12,911 nt of DNA. Source: CAZDDW01 sp964480695. GTDB lineage: Bacteria > Patescibacteriota > Patescibacteriia > UBA9934 > CAZDDW01. The DNA lies in the NCBI GenBank assembly GCA_964480695.1, contig CAYZPO010000028.1, positions 1 to 12,911 of the forward strand. Reading direction: 5' to 3'. The notes below the pieces were generated by a model that saw only the letters and a list, made by a program, of their open reading frames with translations, was not told where the DNA came from and did not search any database. A program made the translations under genes and the position numbers. The first letter of the stretch is position 1, and every line of letters starts with the position of its first letter. Shown one piece after another: positions 1 through 5,670 of the stretch.

Positions 1-60
1 CCGTTTGCTAACTTTTAAAATAATCGAACCAGCACGGTTCTTCTAATCACCCTGGAGTCA

Positions 61-92
61 ACAAAGCCGCTCACAAAAGTGAACGGCTTTGT
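61..92 (-). terminator. Hairpin terminator directly after tRNA-Glu
   Basis: Two 14-base arms (61-74 and 79-92) form a hairpin with a four-base loop. On the minus strand the only non-Watson-Crick position is a T-G wobble (on the plus strand it would be a C-A mismatch), which fits an RNA read from the minus strand. The stem contains AAAGCCG/CGGCTTT and abuts the tRNA CCA end with no spacer. The tail after the stem is only TGACTCC, so it lacks a proper U tract; it may serve as much for 3'-end definition and processing as for termination. Confidence 0.7.
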
Positions 93-167
93 TGGTGACC
101 CCACGGGGAATCGAACCCCGGTTTCAAGGATGAGAACCTTGTGTCCTAACCACTAGACGATGGGGCC
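93..167 (-). tRNA. tRNA-Glu (anticodon CUC)
   Basis: A complete cloverleaf is visible on the minus strand. The acceptor arm is GGCCCCA paired with TGGGGTC (161-167 with 97-103, one G-U). The D arm is GTC...GAC, the anticodon stem CAAGG/CCTTG has loop TTCTCAT, giving anticodon CTC, and the T arm is CGGGG-TTCGATT-CCCCG. The discriminator base is A and the next three bases are CCA, so CCA appears to be genomically encoded (93-95). It decodes GAG glutamate codons. There is no intron and no long variable arm. It has its own promoter and an abutting hairpin. Confidence 0.96.
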
Positions 168-185
168 AGGTCAATTTGTGCGAAA

Positions 186-214
186 AGGATAACAATTTTT
201 TTCATTTTTGTCCA
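186..214 (-). promoter_or_regulatory. Sigma70-type promoter of the tRNA-Glu gene
   Basis: On the minus strand, TGGACA (209-214) and TATCCT (186-191) are separated by exactly 17 bases of A-rich DNA. The expected start lies near 179, giving a leader of about 12 bases before the mature tRNA end at 167. The stretch between the tRNA and orphan gene A (168-290) holds only this promoter and the hairpin at 228-252. Confidence 0.7.
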
Positions 215-227
215 GGGAAAACAGTTG

Positions 228-252
228 ACCGCGTCCCAGGACGGAACGCGGT
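228..252 (-). terminator. GC-rich hairpin downstream of orphan gene A
   Basis: Arms ACCGCGT (228-234) and ACGCGGT (246-252) pair perfectly over 7 bp, with two further C-G pairs possible past a one-base bulge. The minus-strand sequence after the stem is CAACTGTTTTCC, so there is only a short, delayed T run. It lies 39 bases past the stop codon of the gene ending at 291 and just upstream of the tRNA promoter, so it would insulate the two transcription units. Confidence 0.55.
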
Positions 253-290
253 AACGAAGATCTTGAATTGAAAATGAAAGGGCGTAGTGA

Positions 291-1004
291 CTATCTCTTA
301 CTGGCCTCGAACGGCACCGACGGATCACCATCTTCCCGTAGCGCCTTGATATCCATGGTTGTAGTAGACTTGTCCATCCCCGCAAGCTCCAGCTTGGCCA
401 GCGCATCAGTGAAAGAGAACAGATCCTGTTGCAGATCACCCCCCACATCGTCGACCATCGAGACCATGCGCAGATGACCGTTGGCCATGCACTGAGCCAT
501 GACCGAAAGCATCAAGGCGTCAGGTCGATAAATCCGGGGAACTCTCGTCTTTCCGGCATCCTTGAGCTGCCGCACACGGCGGGTACGCACTTCATCTGTG
601 AAGACAACACCGACAGCCACAGTACGGGAAGAGAAGTAGGAAGCACCAGACCACAACTGATGTTGCAATTCATCCCGACCAACCGTGATGATGACGTGTC
701 GACCCCCGATGTCACGGCTGATATCGGGACCCTTGATACCGAAGAGCTTCTTGCCCTCAGCTCGATGAAACACGGCTACGGGCATGACCTCACGTTCGAA
801 CGTTGTGTCATCCAGGCATGGTACATACAGGTCCGGGTACCTCTCCGCTCGCTCCAAGTCCGTGGTGTACGTCGGGACCAGGGTGAAGAGGCGGCTGAAC
901 ATGGGCTGTGCTCGTACCCGTTGTAGAAAGAGTTGTGCGGCGCGATCTCGATGATCGTCGCTATCACCCGCAACAGCAATCAGACGAAACTGGTCTTTGG
1001 CCAC
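291..1004 (-). CDS. Orphan gene A: GC-rich hypothetical protein, 237 aa
   Basis: I do not recognise this family. The frame is open from 1022, but I choose the GTG at 1004-1002 because a strong Shine-Dalgarno (GGGAGG, 1013-1018) sits 8 bases upstream of it; the GTG at 1022 lies upstream of that motif. The product begins MAKDQFRLIAVAGDSDD. It looks like a soluble alpha/beta protein: hydrophobic strands RLIAVAG, HVIITVG and VAVGVVF alternate with Arg/Asp-rich segments. There is no signal peptide and no membrane segment. Two 60-base lines counted by hand (541-600, 841-900) are 60% and 65% GC, against 38-45% in lines from neighbouring operon genes. It has its own promoter (1056-1084), a leader of about 45 bases with a small hairpin (CCACC/GGTGG, 1024-1037) and a downstream hairpin, so it is monocistronic. 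The composition suggests horizontal acquisition or an unusual expression class. That it is a real gene is supported by the aligned signals; function is unknown. Confidence 0.8.
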   Translation of the reverse strand: MAKDQFRLIAVAGDSDDHRDRAAQLFLQRVRAQPMFSRLFTLVPTYTTDLERAERYPDLYVPCLDDTTFEREVMPVAVFHRAEGKKLFGIKGPDISRDIGGRHVIITVGRDELQHQLWSGASYFSSRTVAVGVVFTDEVRTRRVRQLKDAGKTRVPRIYRPDALMLSVMAQCMANGHLRMVSMVDDVGGDLQQDLFSFTDALAKLELAGMDKSTTTMDIKALREDGDPSVPFEASKR

Positions 1005-1012
1005 GATATGTT

Positions 1013-1018
1013 CCTCCC
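1013..1018 (-). promoter_or_regulatory. Strong ribosome binding site of orphan gene A
   Basis: GGGAGG on the minus strand, inside the context GAGGGAGGAA, is followed by 8 bases (AACATATC) and GTG at 1004. This fixes the start at 1004 rather than the longer GTG at 1022. It stands out because most operon genes in the window have weak or no such motif. Confidence 0.75.
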
Positions 1019-1050
1019 TCACCCCACCAAAGGGTGGATTTGATGTTCTG

Positions 1051-1068
1051 TCTGGAGTTTAGTCCAGA
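1051..1068. promoter_or_regulatory. Operator-like inverted repeat over the -10 box of orphan gene A
   Basis: TCTGGA and TCCAGA are perfect 6-bp inverted arms around a 6-base centre (CTAAAC on the minus strand). The -10 hexamer TAAACT falls inside the repeat, so a dimeric repressor bound here would block the promoter. It could also be chance: 6+6 bp is short. No regulator gene lies next to it. Confidence 0.35.
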
Positions 1069-1084
1069 TCTGTTCAGTCGTCAA
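1056..1084 (-). promoter_or_regulatory. Sigma70-type promoter of orphan gene A
   Basis: Minus-strand TTGACG (1079-1084) and TAAACT (1056-1061) are spaced by 17 bases. The -35 box begins two bases after the T run of the murF terminator, so one transcription unit ends where the next begins. The predicted start is near 1049. Confidence 0.72.
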
Positions 1085-1085
1085 C

Positions 1086-1108
1086 AAAACCCGCTCAAGG
1101 CGGGTTTT
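1086..1108 (-). terminator. Rho-independent terminator of the rarA-murF operon
   Basis: AAAACCCGC (1086-1094) and GCGGGTTTT (1100-1108) form a perfect 9-bp stem with a 5-base loop, 6 bases past the murF stop codon. The minus-strand 3' arm ends in TTTT. The A-run/T-run symmetry means it could also act on plus-strand transcripts, but no plus-strand gene approaches it. Confidence 0.85.
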
Positions 1109-1114
1109 GGAGGC

Positions 1115-2428
1115 TTAATTAAGTTCAATCCACGGTGGGTACTGTCTGACCAGCAAATCTTGGGCTAAATGCGGTTCAGCCATCAGATCCTTGGTTATTT
1201 TTTCCATTCGAGCACCTTGCGAACCTTTGATTAAGATGATATCACCCTTTTCCAAATTAGCATCTAGCCAACGACCAGCCTCTTCTGAATTCTTGAACGA
1301 CTGGATCTGATCTTCGGACATCCCAGCTTCGATCGCGCCGCGAGCAATGTCACGAGCCCGTTCTCCAGCCGTAACCAGTAAGTCGACTTTAAGATCAACC
1401 GCTCGCTTCCCTACTTGCCGATGCTCTTCTTCACTCAACGAACCAAGCTCAAGCATGTCTCCTAACGCTGCAATCCGACGCGAACCTTCAGCTGGTGAAA
1501 AGTCTTCTAGAATATCCAGCGCAGCAACCGTGGAAGCTGGCGCTGCGTTGTAAGAGTCATCAATCAGGATCGATCCTTTAATACCAGCGATAACGCGCAA
1601 TCGTCCGGCCATTGGTGTAAAGTACTTCAAACTCTGGACCATGTCAGACAACCCAAGCTCGAAATGCTTGCCTACAGCCAACGCAGCCAACACAGCGTAT
1701 GCGGCTGGTCGACCAACTACGTTCTCAAGTTCAACATCAACATGTTCGTCTTCGATCTCAGCCCGAAACATGGACACGGCTGCTACTTCTTCTGGTTTAA
1801 AATTATCATCAAAGCGGGTCGATAAACTAAAAGCCGAGCCTTGAACATCAGCCCCAGACTCAAAACCAAACGTTTTCACTTCTCCGCCAGCCTGACGTTT
1901 CATTTCATAAACAAAATCATCGTCGCGATTTAAAATCGCTAGACCTCCGGTCTTAACTCGACGCACCAGCTCAGTCTTCTCATCAACCAGCTTCTCCAAG
2001 TTATCAAAATTCTCCACGTGTACCGGGGAGATGCGAGTCACAACCCCAACCTCGGGCGGAGCGATCTCACACAGCTTTGCTAGATCTCCAGGAAATTCAG
2101 TACCAAATTCAAGAACCAGTACCTCTGGATACTTCACCTTAGTGCCGTATGCCAGACGAACTCCTTTTACAATGGCCACTAACCAACCCGTAATAGACCT
2201 TGAATTATTCGGCGCCTTAGCGTCAATGATGGTCAACGGAACCCCGAACTCGGTGTTGTAGTTACCACGACCAGTTCGCACGCTCATCCGACCGCTTAAA
2301 ATTGCAACGATTGCATTCTTGGCTGATGTCTTACCAACTGAACCAGTAACAGCTACAATTCGTGGCTTGTATCGAGTGATTACCTTTTTCGCTAATTTAG
2401 CGAGGATTTTTTCAATATGTGATCTCAT
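1115..2428 (-). CDS. murF: MurF-type Mur ligase lacking the N-terminal domain, 437 aa
   Basis: MurF is the cytoplasmic ATP-dependent ligase that adds D-Ala-D-Ala to UDP-MurNAc-tripeptide, giving the pentapeptide precursor. Visible motifs: P-loop GSVGKTS (residues 29-35), the Mur central-domain segment EFGTEFPGD (107-115), the MurF signature DDSYNAAPAST (290-300), LGDMLELG (322-329) and KGSQGARMEKI (401-411). Only about 22 residues precede the first strand of the ATPase domain, whereas classical MurF has roughly 100 residues with a UDP-MurNAc-binding domain there. The frame stays open upstream to a TTG at 2560, but that stretch reads through the palindromic element at 2441-2547. I choose ATG 2428 because MRSHIEKILAKLAKK forms a sensible helix leading to RYKPRIVAVTGS; ATG 2479 lies inside the element. 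No clear Shine-Dalgarno precedes it. It is the last gene of the operon, directly downstream of the transpeptidase that uses its product. Confidence 0.93.
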   Translation of the reverse strand: MRSHIEKILAKLAKKVITRYKPRIVAVTGSVGKTSAKNAIVAILSGRMSVRTGRGNYNTEFGVPLTIIDAKAPNNSRSITGWLVAIVKGVRLAYGTKVKYPEVLVLEFGTEFPGDLAKLCEIAPPEVGVVTRISPVHVENFDNLEKLVDEKTELVRRVKTGGLAILNRDDDFVYEMKRQAGGEVKTFGFESGADVQGSAFSLSTRFDDNFKPEEVAAVSMFRAEIEDEHVDVELENVVGRPAAYAVLAALAVGKHFELGLSDMVQSLKYFTPMAGRLRVIAGIKGSILIDDSYNAAPASTVAALDILEDFSPAEGSRRIAALGDMLELGSLSEEEHRQVGKRAVDLKVDLLVTAGERARDIARGAIEAGMSEDQIQSFKNSEEAGRWLDANLEKGDIILIKGSQGARMEKITKDLMAEPHLAQDLLVRQYPPWIELN

Positions 2429-2440
2429 AAATCTGATTAA

Positions 2441-2547
2441 TGTGTAGCGGAACCCTTTAGGGTTCCATTTTGCTGACATGGAAGGCTTCCCGCCAGCACT
2501 ATCGTGGCGGGATCCCGCCAAAGGCGGGAAAAGCCTTCCGCTACACA
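2441..2547. repeat. 107-bp palindromic element with 12-bp terminal inverted repeats
   Basis: The element begins TGTGTAGCGGAA (2441-2452) and ends with its perfect reverse complement (2536-2547). Inside it are a hairpin at 2449-2466 (8-bp stem, 2-base loop), an arm pair GGAAGGCTT/AAGCCTTCC (2480-2488 with 2531-2539), and within that CCCGCCA/TGGCGGG (2489-2495, 2505-2511) and CCCGCC/GGCGGG (2514-2519, 2523-2528). The folded form is a multi-branched cloverleaf-like structure. It fills nearly all of the 121-base gap between the ftsI stop and the murF start. TTAA lies next to the left end (2437-2440) and two bases beyond the right end (2550-2553). No coding capacity of its own. It may be a non-autonomous mobile or REP-like element, or a structured intercistronic RNA. 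Confidence 0.8.
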
Positions 2548-2549
2548 GC

Positions 2550-4427
2550 TTAATTGCCAACGTCCCGTTCAGGTGGGACTTCTAAGTACTGTAGCAGAAA
2601 TGCGGCTAGTTCGCCAAAAAGCGGAGCGGCCGTGGACTCAGCCCATTGAACTGAGCGCGGACGATCTACCCGGACAATCATGGCAAACTTTGGATCTGAC
2701 ACTGGCCCGAATCCAGCAAACGAACCAATGGTTACGTCAGGATCATATCCAGGACCAGTTGTGCTAGCCACCTGAGCGGTTCCGGTTTTTCCAGCAATGT
2801 AATAACCATCAACACCGGCTCGGGCTCCATGCCCAGCCTCAATCACTGAGACTAACATGGCACTTAATAACTGGGCTGACTTTTCTGTGATCACTCGACG
2901 CACTGCTTCTGGCTGGGTAGTCTCGACCTGACCATCAGGATAACTAATTTCTTCAACAATATATGGTCGATACAACGTCCCGCCATTAGCAATCGCAGCA
3001 AAGGAAGCAGCTACTTGTAACGGTGTGGTTGTAATTCCCTGCCCAAACGAAGCTGTGGCTGGATAAATTTCGCTCGGGTGATCTAGAGTTGAGATATCAC
3101 CTACAGCCTCAGTGTCTAATTCAATCCCGGTCAGTTCTCCAAATCCGAAAGCCTGAATGTAATCATGAAAAACATCAGCTCCGGTTTCCTGCATGGCCCA
3201 AATCACTCCGGTATTCAATGATTGTTCCAATACCTGAGTCATGGTTTGTGTTCCATGAGCCTCCAGGTCCCAGTTCTTAATCTGGTAACCAGCAATCTCA
3301 ACCACACCTGGATCTTCATAGGTCGTTCCTGGGGTCACGGCTCCAGAGTCTAAAGCCGCGGCCATAGTAATCGGCTTGAAAACTGAACCTGGCTCATACG
3401 CGCCAAAAATAGCCGGGTTGTTATAAACATTAATGTCCTCGACCTCGTTGTAGGCCCCAGGATCATAATCTGGATATGAACACATGGCCAAGACAGCTCC
3501 AGTGGCTGGGTCCAAAATAATAACCGAGCCGCCATCAGCTCCGTGCCACAACACGGTCTCACGAACTTTACTGCAAGCCATGTACTGAATCGTGCGATCA
3601 ATGGTCAGAGTCACATCTGCTCCATCCACGGCCGGCTCAAAACTGCGCTCCCCCACAGCGATCAAGCGTCCAGCAATGTCGCGCTCTGAACGAATAAAAC
3701 CAGCGGTTCCGGCCAGGATCTCCTCAAAGTAACCTTCGATTCCATAGCGTCCGGCCAGATTCCCGTCCTCGTCAGACCCAACAAAACCAAGCACATGCCC
3801 ACCCATTTCCTCTTCAGGATAACTGCGACTTGGTTCGCGGACATAATAGATACCAGCCAGCTCTAACGCGTCGATCTGTTCTAACTGTTCATCACTGACC
3901 TGCCAAGCAATCGGCTCGTAAGGATCGTCTTCTTTTGAGAGTCTATTCAAGAGAATCGAAAACTCGCTTTCGGTCTCTTCTTCGGCTTCCTCTAAATCTT
4001 CTGAATCTAATGTGTCCACTGAGTCTGCCCAGTCCTCTAACAATATATCTCGATACTGATCCTTATCAAGGTCATACTCCAGCACCTCAGACAATAGCAG
4101 GGCGGTCTCATACGGATTTTCCACACGTCGCGGATCAGCATAAACAAAACCAAGTTGTTGGTTTGTGGCCGCAGCTACCAGCTCTTCAGACATTAAATCC
4201 TGGACTAAAATATCACCGCGCTCTGGAAACAGCTCTTGAAAAATCTCATGCTGACCAGAAGCCAAAGCCTCGTAAAAACGATGGTCAACCACTTGCAACA
4301 TAAATAGCCTGGCTACGATAATGGCAGCAACAACAAAAACACCAATACGAAAGACGCGCACCCGCACAGGGTCACGCACATCCGATCCTCCACCGCCTAA
4401 CTTTTTCCAGTCTCGACGTTTAGACAT
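2550..4427 (-). CDS. ftsI: FtsI/PBP2-type peptidoglycan D,D-transpeptidase (class B PBP), 625 aa
   Basis: This enzyme cross-links peptidoglycan stem peptides on the outer face of the membrane. A positively charged N-terminus precedes one membrane segment (about residues 24-46). The extracytoplasmic dimerisation region has the usual RGDILVQD-type motif (70-77). The transpeptidase domain starts near 270 and carries all three penicillin-binding motifs: S348-V-F-K351 (acylated serine), S403-L-N405 and K547-T-G-T. An acidic insert (about 138-156, rich in Glu/Asp) lies in the dimerisation region. There is no PASTA repeat at the C-terminus. The length is normal for FtsI/PBP2x-like proteins. The start ATG is two bases after the stop of the upstream gene, with no clear Shine-Dalgarno, so it is probably translated by coupling. 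Position next to murF favours a division (FtsI) rather than elongation role, but the two are hard to separate by eye. Confidence 0.93.
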   Translation of the reverse strand: MSKRRDWKKLGGGGSDVRDPVRVRVFRIGVFVVAAIIVARLFMLQVVDHRFYEALASGQHEIFQELFPERGDILVQDLMSEELVAAATNQQLGFVYADPRRVENPYETALLLSEVLEYDLDKDQYRDILLEDWADSVDTLDSEDLEEAEEETESEFSILLNRLSKEDDPYEPIAWQVSDEQLEQIDALELAGIYYVREPSRSYPEEEMGGHVLGFVGSDEDGNLAGRYGIEGYFEEILAGTAGFIRSERDIAGRLIAVGERSFEPAVDGADVTLTIDRTIQYMACSKVRETVLWHGADGGSVIILDPATGAVLAMCSYPDYDPGAYNEVEDINVYNNPAIFGAYEPGSVFKPITMAAALDSGAVTPGTTYEDPGVVEIAGYQIKNWDLEAHGTQTMTQVLEQSLNTGVIWAMQETGADVFHDYIQAFGFGELTGIELDTEAVGDISTLDHPSEIYPATASFGQGITTTPLQVAASFAAIANGGTLYRPYIVEEISYPDGQVETTQPEAVRRVITEKSAQLLSAMLVSVIEAGHGARAGVDGYYIAGKTGTAQVASTTGPGYDPDVTIGSFAGFGPVSDPKFAMIVRVDRPRSVQWAESTAAPLFGELAAFLLQYLEVPPERDVGN

Positions 4428-4429
4428 GA

Positions 4430-5233
4430 TTATTCTGGTAACCCAAAATTAAATAATGATCCTGATCCTAAAGGATTAGTTCCTTGATCTACCTCATCAC
4501 CGTCTAACACTCCATCACCATCAGTGTCAGGAATATCTGGATAAGTTCCGTAGAATACCTCAGACGTGTCTGACAAGCCATCACCATCACGATCGCCTTC
4601 TAAGGCCTCTAAATCCCAGGCCTCAATCTCAACCTCTGATGTCTCAACCTCGACTACATTATTATTAGTTCCCTCAGCTGCTTCAGGTAAACCTGAAGAA
4701 CCAACGGTCTCTTCAATCTCTTCAGTTACCTGAACCTGAGGTTCTGTAAAATTTAGCGTTAGATCAACGATCACCTCTTCCGCTGAATGGTCAACAAAGC
4801 TACCCTGAACCTCAGCAGAAACTAAATAACGAGTCTCGGTCTCGATCCAAAGATAAACTGTAAACTGTTCATTCAACAACTCGTACCTCTGAGACAGACG
4901 ATTATTAACATAAGTTATCGGGTGTCTTGGCCAGTCAATGGTAAACGTGCTCAAAGTAAACATTTCCTCAGATACGTCTGTGACTCGTGGCCCCAAAACC
5001 TGTTCAAAGACCGCTTCACTAACTGAGTCGTCTAATTCAAGAACAAACTCGCCAGTAACCTCATCCTCACCCAGCGTGCCGGAAAAACTAATCTGAACCG
5101 CTTCTTTTTCAGACATAACAGACCACATCCGTTCGATCGCGGCTACTGGATCAAAAAAGCGCAGATAGACTAAGTACCCTGCGCCAACTGCCGCTAAAAT
5201 AATAATCAAGATGGCGATAATTTTTTTGATCAT
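4430..5233 (-). CDS. Membrane-anchored protein with thrombospondin type 3 repeats, 267 aa
   Basis: An N-terminal membrane segment (about residues 4-23, preceded by MIKK) is followed by a roughly 140-residue extracytoplasmic region rich in beta-strand character (about 30-165), an acidic low-complexity linker (about 166-212), and two Ca-binding-type TSP3 repeats with DxDGDG cores (DRDGDGLSDTSE, 214-225; DTDGDGVLDGDE, 236-247). TSP3-type repeats bind calcium in characterised proteins; that they do so here is inferred. There are no cysteines, so it is not a lipoprotein. The start overlaps the previous stop in an ATGA, so translation is coupled. Its place just before ftsI suggests an envelope or division-site role, but no specific function can be assigned. 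Confidence 0.88.
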   Translation of the reverse strand: MIKKIIAILIIILAAVGAGYLVYLRFFDPVAAIERMWSVMSEKEAVQISFSGTLGEDEVTGEFVLELDDSVSEAVFEQVLGPRVTDVSEEMFTLSTFTIDWPRHPITYVNNRLSQRYELLNEQFTVYLWIETETRYLVSAEVQGSFVDHSAEEVIVDLTLNFTEPQVQVTEEIEETVGSSGLPEAAEGTNNNVVEVETSEVEIEAWDLEALEGDRDGDGLSDTSEVFYGTYPDIPDTDGDGVLDGDEVDQGTNPLGSGSLFNFGLPE

Positions 5234-5670
5234 AAAATATCGTCCTCTAACGTTGCTTGGCCAATATAACTGAAAGGATCCTCAGTGTGAGTACTGTTCA
5301 CGGCTCGAATGATCTCTCCATCCTCGGCCTCAAAATCTTTAAAACTAATTTTTGTTTCTTCGTCAAAATCACTCCCATCCTCTGATCCGGTAACCTTTCC
5401 TTGATCAGTGTAAGAAAACTCGTATTCTTTACCATGATGAATCAAAGCTTCGTCATCGCCCTCGATCTCTTCTTCCAAAGGAGTCAGGGCCAAAACTTCA
5501 TCCGTGCTCGGATTAACCGAAAGCAAACGGTCGTCTTCACTAAAAATCCAATACATCTCATCCCCACCCTCAAGAGTGATGGTAGTTTTGTCATTGATAA
5601 CAAAAGGAGTGTTTAGAACTTTGAGCTCGCCACTTACTTGAGCTCGTTCAAGAATCTCTTGTGTGGTCAT
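5230..5670 (-). CDS. Small acidic soluble protein, possibly DUF4178-like, 146 aa
   Basis: A cytoplasmic-looking, strongly acidic protein with no signal or membrane segment. Its pattern of short beta-strands with a GGDEMYWIFSEDDRLLSV segment (about 35-52) and an HHGKEYEFSYTDQGKV segment (about 78-93) recalls DUF4178-type beta-barrel domains, but this is a weak impression. The gene starts 23 bases inside the 3' end of rarA and ends in a 4-base overlap with the TSP3 gene. GGAA lies about 9 bases upstream of the ATG. The double overlap supports it being a real operon member. No function is assigned. Confidence 0.8.
   Translation of the reverse strand: MTTQEILERAQVSGELKVLNTPFVINDKTTITLEGGDEMYWIFSEDDRLLSVNPSTDEVLALTPLEEEIEGDDEALIHHGKEYEFSYTDQGKVTGSEDGSDFDEETKISFKDFEAEDGEIIRAVNSTHTEDPFSYIGQATLEDDIL

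Noticed and set aside
26..40. A small hairpin GAACC-AGCAC-GGTTC near the left edge, considered as a plus-strand terminator.
   Set aside because: The stem is only 5 bp with no T run, and no gene is visible to its left; positions 1-60 otherwise hold nothing I can support.
429..926. A 165-codon open frame on the plus strand opposite orphan gene A.
   Set aside because: It has no ribosome binding site or promoter, and it is an antisense by-product of a GC-rich gene whose own promoter, Shine-Dalgarno and hairpin point to the minus strand.
2441..2547. The palindromic block read as a Rho-independent terminator between ftsI and murF.
   Set aside because: No T run follows any of its stems on either strand, and murF has no visible promoter of its own downstream of it.
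2441..2547. The palindromic block read as a CRISPR repeat or an integron attC site.
   Set aside because: There is no direct-repeat/spacer periodicity, no integrase or cas gene, and no second copy in the window.
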